From contig JAMWFC010000037.1 of NCBI GenBank assembly GCA_027475525.1, positions 749,419-813,418 of the forward strand: a stretch of 64,000 bases of DNA. Direction: 5' to 3'. Origin of the DNA: Macrolepiota albuminosa. Lineage: Eukaryota > Basidiomycota > Agaricomycetes > Agaricales > Agaricaceae. Every line of letters starts with the position of its first letter. Position 1 is the first letter of the stretch. A model generated the notes under the pieces. The model did no database searches. It saw only the letters and a program-made list of their open reading frames with translations, and was not told the DNA's origin. Of the stretch, positions 36,440 through 47,167 are shown in pieces. A program made the translations under genes and the position numbers.

Positions 36440-37558
36440 GCTTGGCTTGGGGCCTGCCTAGTCAAGGGTTGTGGGCAGGGGGCAGGCGTGAGCAGAGTGG
36501 GTGTCAGCTTTGCACCAGACGCATTTGACCAGGCGCTTCCTGACCTCCAGGAGGTGTGTGTTGAGCTAGTATTTTGGGGCTCGTATTGCCTCTATCACTG
36601 CTTTGTGAAGGGTCACATTGGTTGTGAGGAGTTTGCCCATGAGTTGCCAGATAGGAGCAGGATCACCACGGGCATCATTTGACTCAATGAAAGATAGGTC
36701 AAACAACTTGGTTGCTAGAAGGGTTCTCTCATTGGTGGTACCCATGACGTTGCTATCTGAGAGTGCAGCATTTGCCGCTGCCCTGAAGCAAGAGTTGAAC
36801 CATAGTACAGATTTGATGGCTCCAAGGGCCTGTCTTTTTGCTTCCTCACTTGCCTTGACAGCATTGCCCAAGATATTCATGATAACCCAGGATCATAGGG
36901 ATTTGTCAAAGGGGATGACACTGACATTCTTATCTACAGCGAAAGTCTGCTGCCATAGGAGGTAGAGCTTTAGGTCCCTGGATAAGCCAGACAGGATAAG
37001 GGACCATGGGGTTTGGAAGTTGCTCTTGCCCCTGAGCTTTGCCCTCCACCTTGCTTTTGCCAGCTGCAGGGAGGCAGGAGTGTCCTGGATCCCCAGCATG
37101 ATCAGGAAGTTCAGGATATGGATGTTTATAGAGGGGGAGTTCACATAGAGTTTTGAGCCTGCACTAAAAGGGAGGACTGCAAGGAAATTGCCCAGACATT
37201 CCTCTACTTGTTTGAGCAGGGCCTTGTCTAGGTTGGCAACCAGCCGCTCAAAGGGGATCATGAGCTTGGGGTAAACCGCTTGCGTGAAGGTGGTGGCATT
37301 TGCTGCAGGTAAAACAGCTGGAGTCAGGCCTTGTTGGGAGGCATGAGCGGTTGGGTTTTCATCTGCATCTCTAGGGAGATTGGACATGTCCTGGGCGTTG
37401 GGCCAGAGGAAAGGGGTACCTCTCCTGGGGAGTGTCTGCATTGGTTGGGAGTCTCTTTCATCGATCGTTTCCTCTGTGGGGGAGGACTCTCTTTCATTGT
37501 GGGTGCACTGCCGTTTGGCTGGGTGAAGCTCCATTTGTCCTTGCAGGGGTGGATACAC
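36440..37558 (-). pseudogene. LINE ORF1 with CCHC knuckle
   Basis: A 221-codon open stretch (36893-37558) ends at a TGA that a single CG-to-TG change would produce. The same frame continues (36566-36880) and, after a TAG, reaches CVWCKADTHSAHAC near 36490-36535, a CX2CX4HX4C knuckle of the kind that binds the element RNA. An additional open stretch, 35732-36094, lies between this knuckle and the endonuclease; I cannot assign it. Confidence 0.75.
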
Positions 37559-37602
37559 AGTGGAGGTTTTGGGCTGGCCCAGTTATTATGCAAGGCAGGC
37601 AT

Positions 37603-38036
37603 GACCGAAAATTTTTTTATTTTTATTTTTATTTTTATTTTTTATTTTTTTTGTACTCAATGGGGGTCTCTGGGGCGTCGCTCCAGTGTGCGTGATGTCC
37701 CCCACCCGTAGGGCATGGTTTGCTTGAGAACGTGTCAAATTCTGCATGCTAGTCCTCCCATGCTAATAGCTGGGGTAGGGCTTGCCTGGCCATAAAGGTC
37801 TCAGGAGTTGGGGTCCCGAGAAGGATCTCATGATGGGAGGTGCTGGGCGACTGCGGGGAGGGGCCTTTGAATGCAGTCTGCATTTGGTTTAACTCTGTCC
37901 AGCGAAGTACAGAGGCGTCTATTTGCTTCCCCTACTTGTAGGGTACTGGTCCCTTGAGCCGTGGAGAGGCTAGATGCCGGATCACCATAGGGATGATGGT
38001 GGTCCTTGATCAAGGGAATTTATTTTCATTTTCATT
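37603..38036 (-). other. LINE 5' untranslated region
   Basis: No coding sequence. On the plus strand it has a T-rich ATTTTT repeat at about 37612-37652, which is A-rich on the element's own strand. Confidence 0.6.
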
Positions 38037-38044
38037 TTCAACAA

Positions 38045-39990
38045 CCTATACTGACCTCACCCTTGGCGTGCATTCCCTTGGCATTACCTAAAGTGAACTG
38101 TGGCGCAGAGATGACTTGAAATGGAAAAGTAAGAAATGCCAACAGTGTAAATTGAAACGTCTCATGAGCCTGCTCTCTAGTGAAGCGATTGAATGTCGCA
38201 TTCTATCAGGGTGGTACAATCTCTGTGTCCTCTATCATCAATCTGCCGTCGTATGACTAGTAGGTGATCGACGGTACTAACTTTGCTGCTGCTGCCGCGA
38301 CTGGCGCAACTGAATTGCACGATCAATGATGGAACGTATCAGCAGCCGGACAGAAGTGTGATAGGGATATATCGACGGTGCCATTGTATCCTGGTGATCA
38401 TGACTCCTGACATTTATACATCAATCTTTTATTGATAACTTCTTCCACAACCGGAATGTTGGTAAAAAAAACTTGTCGACCGAAAGCAGTAGTCGCTACA
38501 GGTTTAGCAGGCCCACGAGTTGTAGAATACATGTCTCAAGGTTATCAAGTAGGTAGACCCAGAGTGTCCAACCACATACGCTCAATGCGGCGTAGCAGCT
38601 GAGCCTTTGTGTATTCGTGAGTTTGAATAGGTTTGACGTTTGTTAGTGTTCTCGCTGTCAGTGCCTGTCATCTTGGAGCCTCGAGTCGGAGCATAATAGT
38701 TACTAGAACAAGCATTGTGCCGAAATTGATTTCGTTCTTAAAGATGGGCTCTCCACATATCGTCTATCATCTCCTTTACCTTAACTTCCACTCCCAGTTC
38801 GCCATTTACAAGTCTATCAGGTGCAAGCCGTCTGTCTGATCTTGAGATTCTGAAGCTCATACTCTGTATCAGGGCTATCGCTAGCTGTACTCAATCATGT
38901 CGCTGCTAGAGCAAGTTGACGACACTGATATGCGGATAGTCTACTCTCAGAAATGGATCAGCGTGAACAATCCTCGTGAATATAACAATACAGGTCACGG
39001 AACGAATTCACCTGGTGCTGTGGCTACATTCAAATTCAAAGGTATTACTATCCTCTTTAAACGTTCTCTTTACAACACAGAGCACAGGAGTGTCTATTAA
39101 AGTCTATGGAACCATTGAAGTGTTGAATGTTACGGCTCACAGGCCAAAATCGTCCTACACTATCGACAACGGAATTCCTACGACATATCAGTACACGAAG
39201 TCTATGTCGAAGCCACAGTCTTTGTATGGCCAAATTTTCTTCCAGACATCGGAGCCCCTGGATCCCAACGCGGAGCATACACTTGTAATTACGTTGCTCT
39301 TCTCAGGAACGCATATGTTCTGGATTGACAAGATCGACGTCGACACAGGTGGATCGTCATTTACTGTCCCCAATTCTACACAGGCTCCTTCGGCTGCTCC
39401 AGTCCCGTCCACTCTTGTAGTCACAACTTCAACCGCTGCTGCCGAATCATCGCCTAACATCTCTGTCGTCAGATCGACTTCAGAGGCACCAACTTCGGAG
39501 TCTATGCCACAATCCTCGTCATCCTTTGCGACGTCATCCTTCCCGACAATTATCGACAATCGGATCACAAGCTCGGTATCATCAACTTCATCACAAGCCC
39601 AAGCCTCTTCTGCTACCAACCTTGCATCAACTTCACAAACAGACCTCTCCGAAGGTGCAACAATAGGCATCGTACTTGGTGTCTGCATACCCTTTGTGGC
39701 GCTCATTGTGATGGGAATTATATATCTTCGTAGAAGACGAAGAAAAAAAGTAGCCAATCAAACTTTGGTTCCATACTATCCTATCCGGAGTGATTGGCCC
39801 TCTTCTAAAACCACCAATACCACCAGAGATGTTATTCCCAGCTCTGCTGGAAGAAATGTGTTGGTGCAGTCTTCGAGATGGCAGATCATTGAGCCTTTTC
39901 CATCATCTCGTGACGGTATGAGTGGGGACCCTTCAGGAGTCTAAAGTACACAGATAAAATAAATGGCATGTTCTCATGATGGTTTATCAC
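38045..39990 (+). repeat. Left arm of a large inverted repeat
   Basis: This arm, with gene B and about 850 bases of its upstream region, matches the reverse complement of 40935-42955. Similarity begins next to the LINE at about 38045 and fades shortly after the stop codon of gene B. Confidence 0.85.
38897..39944 (+). CDS. Single-pass Ser/Thr-rich surface protein (gene B)
   Basis: Two exons, 38897-39041 and 39088-39944, with a 46-base GT-AG intron, give 333 residues. Residues 1-135 form a galactose-binding-like beta domain of a type much expanded in Agaricomycetes (VDDTDMRIVYS, then VSIKVYGT, SSYTIDNG and HTLVITLLFSG...FWIDKI). A Ser/Thr-rich stalk follows at about 140-235. One membrane helix at about 242-262 (GIVLGVCIPFVALIVM) is followed by RRRRRKK and a 64-residue tail. 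There is no N-terminal signal peptide. The basic run after the helix predicts an outside N-terminus and cytoplasmic C-terminus. This is a likely cell-surface or wall-sensing protein; the ligand is unknown. The intron position matches genes C and D (145-base first exon in all three). Confidence 0.85.
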
Positions 39991-40215
39991 TTGGATTTCC
40001 GGTGGCCTTTCTTTACTTTTGTTTCAGCAGGTCGTGTGATAAACAGTCTTTTCTCTTACTCACTTCAATACAGCACTTTTAATATCGTCATTATTGCACC
40101 TGCATGTACCACCTAATCCCTCAAATAATAAATCAAGTAGTATTTTGTTTTATGCTTGTTGATTATTGTTGATTATGTATTTGTCAAGCATTCTCAATCC
40201 TTTATGCAATGTTTC

Positions 40216-40440
40216 TTGTTTTTTTTTTTTTTTTTTTTGGGGGGGGGGGGGGGGTTAGGAAGAATGCTAATGCACGAAGTTAACTACACCCCCACCACCG
40301 TAGTAAGAGCTGTAAACTACAGTGTCCGACTCTCACGGACTAAACTCCTGGTCACTACACATAGTGTAGTGCCCGGCACGCCACCTTGGTCATATGAAAT
40401 GACTCCTTGGTAAAATGGGTTTCGAATCCCATCGTGCCCC
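40216..40440 (-). mobile_element. SINE-like retroposon with target duplication
   Basis: A 225-base insertion flanked by the direct repeat TTTATGCAATGTTTC (40201-40215 and 40441-40455, or 17 bases if the preceding CC is counted). On the minus strand it ends in C16 then A20 (plus-strand T20 at 40219-40238 and G16 at 40239-40254), which looks like a poly(A) tail. Its other end (40370-40440) contains GGTTTCGAATCCC, close to a tRNA T-arm/B box, and short complementary ends (GGCACG/CGTGCC). The B-box match is better on the plus strand than on the minus strand, so which tRNA gave rise to it, and whether any did, is unsettled. Confidence 0.7.
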
Positions 40441-40977
40441 TTTATGCAATGTTTCCATTGATATATCTTCCTTACTTCTTTTCAGCATTCCAATTCTTAT
40501 GGATCTTCTCATGCATTATGCTTCTTTCATCAGATCATTCCAGATTGATGGCAGTCTGATCCATCCTTTTTGACTTCCTCACTCGTGTAAGGCTATTTGT
40601 TTTATTTATTTCACTTTATTTTACATTGCTAGTAATGAAATACATTATTTAAGAAGGTGGACAAGAACCACTATGGGTTACTCTGAACCCTCACTATGGA
40701 CAAGTTTGCCAGACAATTAACCTGGCCAAGCAAGCAAGTTAGCTGTGATTCCCTGATTTTTTCAGGAGACCATGACATGACACATTGCACAGGTACCGCT
40801 TGCGATTCCCACTTTAACGCAGCATGTCTTAGACTGTAATTACAGCATTTGGTATAACCATGTGAGGACTACAGGCAGGCCTCTGTCTGCTTTGGCGCAT
40901 TTCACAAAGTTGATAGTCTCTAAAGAAACAGTACCATAAACCATTTCCAAATGAGAACATGCTATCTGATGTCCACG

Positions 40978-42073
40978 TCAGACTCCTGAAGGACCACTCA
41001 TACCGTCACGAGGTGGCGGAAAAGGCTCAATTATCTGCCATCTCGATGTCTGCACCGATACATTCCTTCCAGCAGAGCTGGGAATAACATCTCTGGTGGT
41101 ATTGGTGGTTTTAGGAGAGGGCCAATCACTCCGGATAGAAAAACGTGGGATCAAAGATTGATAAACTGGTTTTTTTCTTCGTCGTCTACGAAGATAAATA
41201 ATGCCCATCACAATGAGCGCCACAGAGGGTATGCAGGAGCCAAGTACGATGCCTATCGTTGCACCTTCAGAGACGCCTGTGTGTGGAGTCGATGCAAGGT
41301 CGGTAGCAGAAGAGGCTTGCGATGAAGTTGACGATACCGAGCCTGTGACAGGAGTGTCGATCAATGTCGGGAAGGATGATGATGACATCGGCAAGGATGA
41401 CGATGACATGGGCAAGGATGACGATGATATAGGCAAGGATGACGAGGATTGTGGCGCAGACTCCGAAGTTGATGTCTCTGAAGTCGATCTGACGACGGTT
41501 GGAGATGTGTCAGGTGATGATTCGGAAGCAGCGATCGAAGTTGTGACTACAACAGTGGACGGTACTGAAGCAGCCGAAGGAACTTGTGTAGAGCTTGGGA
41601 CTGTAGATGACGATTCACTTGTGCCCACTTCGATCTTGTCAATCCAGAAAGTACTCCCTCCTGATGAGAGCAACGTGATTACTAATGTATGCTCTGTGTC
41701 GGGATCTAGGGCCGATCTCTGAAAGAAAAGTTGGCCATACAAAGTCTGTGGCATCGACACGAGGTCCCCGTCGTGATGTGTCGTAGGACTTCCATTGTCG
41801 ATAGTGTAGGACGATGTTGGCGTTTGAAGCGCAGGTACCAACCCCACGTCAAGGGTTCCATAGACTTTAATGGACACTCCTGTGCTCTGTGTTGTAAAGA
41901 GAACGTTTAAAGAGGCGGATAGTAATACCTTTAAATTTGAATGTAGCCACTGCACCAGGTGAACTCGTTCCGTGGGCCGTATGGTTGTACTCGTTAGGAT
42001 TGTTTCTGCCGACCCACTTCGTAGAGTAGACTATCCGCATATCAGTGTCGTCAACTTGCTCTAGCAGTGCCAT
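40978..42073 (-). CDS. Single-pass Ser/Thr-rich surface protein (gene C)
   Basis: Inverted paralogue of gene B: exons 42073-41929 and 41879-40978 with a 49-base intron, 348 residues. Domain order is the same: beta-domain about 1-140, Ser/Thr-rich stalk, helix at about 258-278 (TIGIVLGSCIPSVALIVMG), RRRRRKK, and a tail almost identical to that of gene B (SAGRNVSVQTSRWQIIEPF). The stalk differs by a run of four 7-residue repeats (SSSSLPI, SSSSLPM twice, SSSSFPT). Both copies keep open frames and splice sites, and the tail is better conserved than the stalk, as expected if the cytoplasmic part has a binding partner. No signal peptide is seen. Confidence 0.85.
41372..41455. repeat. 21-base minisatellite in the stalk of gene C
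   Basis: Four units with the core AAGGATG starting at 41372, 41393, 41414 and 41435, each coding seven stalk residues. Gene B has a single unit at this place. Confidence 0.9.
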
Positions 42074-42955
42074 GATTGAGTGCAGCTAGCAATAGCCTTG
42101 TTATAGAGTATGAGCTTGAGAATCTCAAGATTAGACAGACGGCTGGCACCTGATAGACTTGTAAATGACGAACTGGGAGTGGAAGTTGAAGGTAAAGGAG
42201 ATAGAAGGCGATATGTGGAGAGCCCAACTTTAAGAAGGAAATCAGGTTCAGTGCTCTGCTTGTTTTGGTAACTACTACTTTCTGACCCGGTGACGGGGAG
42301 GCTACAAGATGACAGGCACTGACAGCTTGAGAATACTATTAATGTCAAACTTATTCAAACTCACGGATATACAAAGGCTCCGCTACTACGCCAGATTGAG
42401 TGTATGTGGTTCGGATGATTTGATGGACACTCGGGCCTAGTTAGTAGAGTAGTTGAGAGCTTTGAGACCTGGTTTCTACAACTCATGAGCCGCTGAACCT
42501 TTAGCGACTACTTGTTTCCGTCGACCAATTTCGTCCTGAGAGCCAACGTCCTAATTGTGTAAAAAGTTATCAATAAAAGATTGATGTGAGGAGTCATGAT
42601 CACCAGGATACAGTGGCACTGCCGTCAATATATCCCTATCACACCTCTGTCCAGTTGCTGATATGTTTCATCATTCGATTGTACAAGTTGGTTACGCCAA
42701 TCGCCGCAGCAGCAACAAAGTTAGTGCAGTTGATCAGTTACTAGTCATTTCACGGCAGAGTGATGACAGAGGACACAGAGATCGTACCATTCTGATAGGA
42801 TGCGACATTGAACTGCTTCGCTGGAGAACATGTTCGTAAGACATTTTTGTCTACATTTTTCACTCTTCTATTTTAAGTCCTCTTTGCGCCACAGTTTTAC
42901 TTGATGTAATGCCAAATGAATACACACCAAGGGTGAGGTTAACATAGGTATCGTC

Positions 42956-43633
42956 ATTGAACAATACCATCCATCTTTTGGATTACTAATCAGTTGTGCC
43001 ATCAGCATAACTACACTGGTTTCGTCGAAGTGTTCTCAGCATAGTACCAATCAGGAATAAATAACCATTCCAGAAACTATGTATGTCTTATGGAGTCCTT
43101 GGTAATCTTAATCACCGCCCATTGGTAAACGGAGGTCATAGTACTTAGATGATGGTCAATAGACCGAACGATCTAATAGCGCTTGTAGTCATATCAGGGT
43201 TAGTCATATCGGGGTTAAATATCCTCCTTGGCACAATCTCCTTTCTACTGCTCCTGAAGGGTTAGAGTTGGACTTATAGTATGTATTATTTATTATGGGT
43301 GGGAGGGAGGGTTAAAGCAAAGAAAATTTTATCAAGGGTTAGAGTTGGACTTATAGTATGTATTATTTATTATGGGTGGGAGGGAGGGTTAAAGCAAAGA
43401 AAATTTTATCAAGTCTAAGTATGAGACGGTTTGGTTATGCAAACATGCCCAAAAAGGAAACATAGAAAGTCCGTATTAATCTCGCGCTGGACTAACCGGC
43501 AATGCCCGTAGCCTCAGCTAACAATAAGGCTGAGTTACTATGTTACTATTCTGATATAATTAATAGCTAAGGTCGTATTGCAAGAATACGCCTCGGTAGA
43601 CCCTAGTATAAATGTCTGTCCATCGAAAAGTTG
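42956..43633. other. Intergenic stretch with a 77-base tandem duplication
   Basis: No gene is recognised. Bases 43257-43333 recur directly at 43334-43410; the identity runs three bases further, as chance allows (site 6). A small direct repeat (GTTAGTCATATCGGGGTTA-like) lies near 43195-43220. Confidence 0.85.
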
Positions 43634-43768
43634 TTGGAAGCTGTGCTTCGGGCTTGTCCGTTAGCCCAGCGTGAGATAAGGCGGGTGGTCTGTGTGGACC
43701 GTGCTCTTTCCTTTTTTGGATACTCTGCTATTCTTTTCGTAGTGAAACCTGTCTGTCTTACCTTTACT
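43634..43768 (+). repeat. Split direct repeat A1
   Basis: 135 bases, identical to 46757-46891 as far as I can read; left end of the element. Confidence 0.9.
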
Positions 43769-44526
43769 GAAAATGAACGCGCCACGTTCACACTCAGGGA
43801 TATTCAGGTCTTGCACGGGACTCTCATTCACGTCTCTTTCGTCTTCCCGGAAGGCTCTTCTCGTCTGCCTGTCTTCTCGAATTTCATGTCATCTTACCAT
43901 GCCAATAAGTTCGCCAGACATCATCTCACGAATTCTTTCGTGCACTCCTTAAAATGGTGGTTAGCCCGTCTCCGAGACACTTCTGCCTTCCGCCAACTTC
44001 ATCCAATCCAACCTCTCGAAGATCTCGGCATTTTCGTCGATGCTTCGACATCCTGGGGCATCGGTTTATTGCTTGGACATTCTTACTATACTTTGAATCT
44101 GAAACCTGACTGGAAACACCTCGGACAAGATATTTGCTGGCTCGAGTCGGTAGCGATCGAAATCTTATTCTATTTCCTACGTCAACTTGGGTTTTGAAAC
44201 AGGCAACTATTTGCTGTTTATTCCGTTTCCCTTCTTTACTCACTTTCTCTTTCTTCAGAAGAATTCTCATTCACTCAGACAACTCTGGAGCAATCGGCGC
44301 CCATCAAAAGGGCCGCAGTCCTTCCTTTTATCTCAACCTCTGCGTCAGACGTTCCTACGCAGTACTCAATGAATGTATGATTGTACCCTCTTACTGCTAT
44401 ATCCCTTCACACTTGAATCCTGTGGACGCGCTCTCACGTGGGGAGTGCCCTCCGTCATACTCTGTTCGACTTAATCGGGCATTCGATTTGCCCGACGACA
44501 TTGCTAATTCTTTCTCCCATGGCTGA
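43769..44526 (+). pseudogene. RT C-terminal end and RNase H of Ngaro element
   Basis: The frame begins in the middle of the RT thumb region (LRDIQVLHGTLIHVSFVF) and passes into RNase H. It has the expected acidic residues: FVDASTSWGIG (D), WLESVAIE (E), IHSDNSGAIGA (D) and NPVDALSR (D). A 68-base intron is inferred at 44191-44258 (donor GTTTTG, acceptor TTCAG), because the two halves join in frame only if it is removed. The N-terminal RT palm with its catalytic aspartates is absent, so this protein cannot copy RNA. It stops at 44526, 55 bases before the recombinase ORF. Confidence 0.75.
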
Positions 44527-44581
44527 CAACATCTCCAAGGTGTGAGACCACACCAACGGCATTGCTTCTCCACGTGTTTCA

Positions 44582-46310
44582 ATGTCTACTTATTCCGAAT
44601 GTGACCCTAATTCTCAAGTTTTTAAATGCCTTCATTCTAATCCCTCTTCCCGTGATATTTACACACCTCGTTACAGACCTTATATCACGAAAATGCCCAC
44701 CAAGCAAGATATTTACATTCCTCAGCAGAATATCCGTAAACCGGCTTTGTCTCTTTTGCCGCCTTCACATTCTACTTCTACTATTCAACCTTGTCATATT
44801 TACAGACCAAAACCTACAAAACCGATCGATTCCTGTGATATTTATGTACCTCAATGCAGACAAACTATGTCGGCCGCTCCTTCCTCCATTTACACCGCAC
44901 ACCGCCGAGAATCTCATGACGTCGACTCTTCTTCCCAACACCGCTCTTCCCTCTCACCCTCTCCAAAAGTGGCTTGCTGTTTGCCACACAATTTCTCTAT
45001 GTCTCCTGATCCTATGCCATCTGACGATCCTCGATTCCTTGCCGTCGCTTCATTGCGTAATATTTCTCCACGAGTCCCCAGCTCCAATAACTCTTATGTC
45101 CCATCGACTCTCCGTCCCCTTGTCCCAGCTGATCGTCGTCTCATTCTTTGGAGAACTTCACACGGCATTCTCGCTGACACTACGACTTCCCAAAAGCTCT
45201 CTCTCTCAGTTCGCACTAAAATATTCATGGGTCTGCTCTCCTCTGTTGAAGAAAAGACTTGTCAATGCTATGGTGCAGGAATCCTACGCTTCACTCAGTT
45301 CTGTGATTCCGAAGACGTTCCTGAAAATTTGCGCATGCCTGCCGACCCTATCCTGATTGCAGGTTTTGTTGCGAGTCATATCGCCACTTGCTCGGCTCAA
45401 TCCATCAAACTTTGGATCAACGGCTTACGTCTCTGGCATCTATTCAATCACGCCGAATGGATGGGTGACAATCCCTTGGTTAAATTGCTCCAAACTTCAG
45501 CTGCTTCTCAAGGATTAGCGTTCAAGCGGCCTCCAAGTAATCCCGTTTCACTGCAGCACCTTCGAGTCCTTCATGACTCCCTCAATTTTACTGCACCCCG
45601 AAGTCATGCCATCTGGGCCATCGCTCTCACTGCTTTCTGGGGCTGCCGACGACTCGGCGAACTCTTACCTTTGTCTCAAAAAAGATTTGATCCAGCTAGA
45701 AATATTACGATAAATTGCAACATCCGTTTGGCTCCTGTTCACAATCATTCTGCCATCACCATTCACATCCCGTGGACAAAGACAACTCGCTTCGCCGGAG
45801 CCGACTGCTCTTTAATCCAAAGGGAGGATATCTTCTGTCCCGTTTGCGCGCTATCCAACCACCTCACTATTAACCATCCTTCCGATGGTTCTCCTCTATT
45901 TGCCTTTAGAGAACCCTCTTCCGGCAATTTCGCACTATCCTTTCTGACCAAAGACTCGTTTATTTCAACAATCAAGAGTAACTATATACTTTAATTGGTT
46001 TTCCTTCTCTAAAATTTCTTTCACAGGCACATCATCGGCCCAAAACCTCGACATCATCCACGGACACAGTTTTCGTATTGGCGGTTCTGTCAAACTTCTC
46101 TCTGACGGCGTTCCTCCTCACATTGTCATGAAGCACGGCAATTGGTCTTCTCTCTGTTTTCTTATCTACTGGAGACGATTGGATACCATCGTGCCTAATG
46201 CGGTAGTCTCCGCCTGGGAATCTAGTCGCCGCCAATTCGCCCAAGATAACAACCTTTCCAATGTTCTCACTACCAACTGGTCAGACCTCCTGAATATCTC
46301 TCTTTCTTGA
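44582..46310 (+). CDS. Tyrosine recombinase of Ngaro element
   Basis: Exons 44582-45977 and 46027-46310, joined over a 49-base intron ending TTTCACAG, give about 559 residues. The N-terminal 180 residues are low in complexity, with spaced DIYTP/DIYIP-like motifs. The core-binding domain follows (WRTSHGILADTTTSQKLSLS). The catalytic domain has the first Arg in AFWGCRRLGELL, the HxxR box in GHSFRIGG, an H/W position in KHGNWSS and the nucleophile Tyr in YWRR. All canonical residues are present. Such enzymes integrate a circular DNA intermediate by recombination, without the 5-base target duplication made by DDE integrases. The intron means that a functional protein requires host splicing. Confidence 0.88.
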
Positions 46311-46655
46311 TTTTCACTGCAGCGCGTCTGCTCTCACTGTGTGCCATTATATTTCACCCACCTCACTACACAATTTCTTCTATTGCATATTACGTTACCT
46401 TTCCTCTTTATTGTACATTACGTTACCTTTTTCCTCTCTACTGTATATTACATTATCAACCCCTCTCACCTGCTATGTATATTTCATTGTCAACCCCCCT
46501 CACCACATCATCCATTTTCGTTTCTCTACTCTTATTACTATTATCTCAATGATAATCGATTTTCCTGCGATCCATGTAATATATATTGTCTCTATACATT
46601 AGGCTCAGCTCCGTTGGGTAGGCGCGGCCGAGGTTGAGCTGCGCCTGGTTGGGGT

Positions 46656-46757
46656 ATCCGCCGCGCCCACCGCTGCTTCTGCGTACGGAACCCCCCGTTC
46701 CTCCCGCCAAACCTCTGCATATTTCTTATTATCCCGTCCTTCCAAACCAAGCCTTAT
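46656..46757 (+). repeat. Split direct repeat B1
   Basis: 102 bases (ATCCGCCGCGCCCACC...GCCTTAT), identical to 47066-47167. It directly abuts A2, mimicking the junction of the circular intermediate. Confidence 0.9.
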
Positions 46758-46891
46758 TGGAAGCTGTGCTTCGGGCTTGTCCGTTAGCCCAGCGTGAGAT
46801 AAGGCGGGTGGTCTGTGTGGACCGTGCTCTTTCCTTTTTTGGATACTCTGCTATTCTTTTCGTAGTGAAACCTGTCTGTCTTACCTTTACT
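46757..46891 (+). repeat. Split direct repeat A2
   Basis: Second copy of A1, starting TTGGAAGCTG at the end of B1. Confidence 0.9.
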
Positions 46892-47065
46892 TCTTTCAAT
46901 TTTCATTTTAACCCACCCTCCCTCCCTTTGCACACTAGTGATACATTCTACCATCATTTTAATCCATCGTGTTTCTCTTTGCACATCTCCGAGTAATACA
47001 TTCACACGACCATTCTAAGATCGACACAACACGACACGCTAACCAGCTTAAGGGCCCACCCACCC

Positions 47066-47167
47066 ATCCGCCGCGCCCACCGCTGCTTCTGCGTACGGAA
47101 CCCCCCGTTCCTCCCGCCAAACCTCTGCATATTTCTTATTATCCCGTCCTTCCAAACCAAGCCTTAT
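47066..47167 (+). repeat. Split direct repeat B2
   Basis: Second copy of B1; right end of the element. Confidence 0.9.

Larger units (their letters stand above)
30651..38036 (-). mobile_element. Decayed LINE (non-LTR) retrotransposon with RNase H
   Basis: Read on the minus strand: 5' untranslated region (about 37603-38036), ORF1 with a CCHC knuckle, and ORF2 with AP-type endonuclease, reverse transcriptase, RNase H and a C-terminal zinc motif. That order, with an RNase H after RT, fits the I/Tad-like LINEs of fungi. Multiple stops mean it is dead. No poly(A) tail or target duplication is visible at the 30650 end, where it adjoins a Ty3 integrase relic. At the 38036 end it adjoins the upstream region of gene B, with a (TTTTCA)n-like run at about 38022-38038. 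Confidence 0.85.
40935..42955 (-). repeat. Right arm of the large inverted repeat
   Basis: Carries gene C and its upstream region as the inverted counterpart of 38045-39990. The spacer between the arms is about 950 bases and contains the SINE-like insertion plus AT-rich sequence without genes. Confidence 0.85.
43634..47167 (+). mobile_element. Ngaro-type tyrosine-recombinase retroelement, internally deleted
   Basis: The element shows split direct repeats in the order A1 - coding - B1 - A2 - B2. A1 (43634-43768) equals A2 (46757-46891) over 135 bases. B1 (46656-46757) equals B2 (47066-47167) over 102 bases. B1 and A2 abut. This arrangement is the hallmark of Ngaro elements of the DIRS order. 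Coding content is the end of reverse transcriptase, RNase H, and a tyrosine recombinase. Gag and the RT palm are missing directly after A1, so this copy could not transpose alone, but its recombinase looks intact. Confidence 0.85.

Noticed and set aside
40156..40413. Small ORF with a run of Phe and Gly
   Set aside because: It reads through the T20-G16 tail of the SINE-like insertion.
40370..40440. Possible functional tRNA gene
   Set aside because: Only the T-arm and partial acceptor pairing are present; D-arm and anticodon arm are not convincing, and the segment lies within a retroposon.
41201..41722. 173-codon plus-strand acidic frame
   Set aside because: It lies opposite gene C and reflects its Ser-rich repeats; gene C has the intron, domains and paralogues.
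43257..43413. Reading the 77-base repeat as a biological minisatellite
   Set aside because: Only two units occur, and the same period recurs at seven unrelated sequences in the window.
46307..46637. Overlapping Ser/Tyr/Leu-rich small ORFs after the recombinase
   Set aside because: C/T-rich non-coding 3' sequence of the Ngaro element; three frames are equally open and none has a domain.
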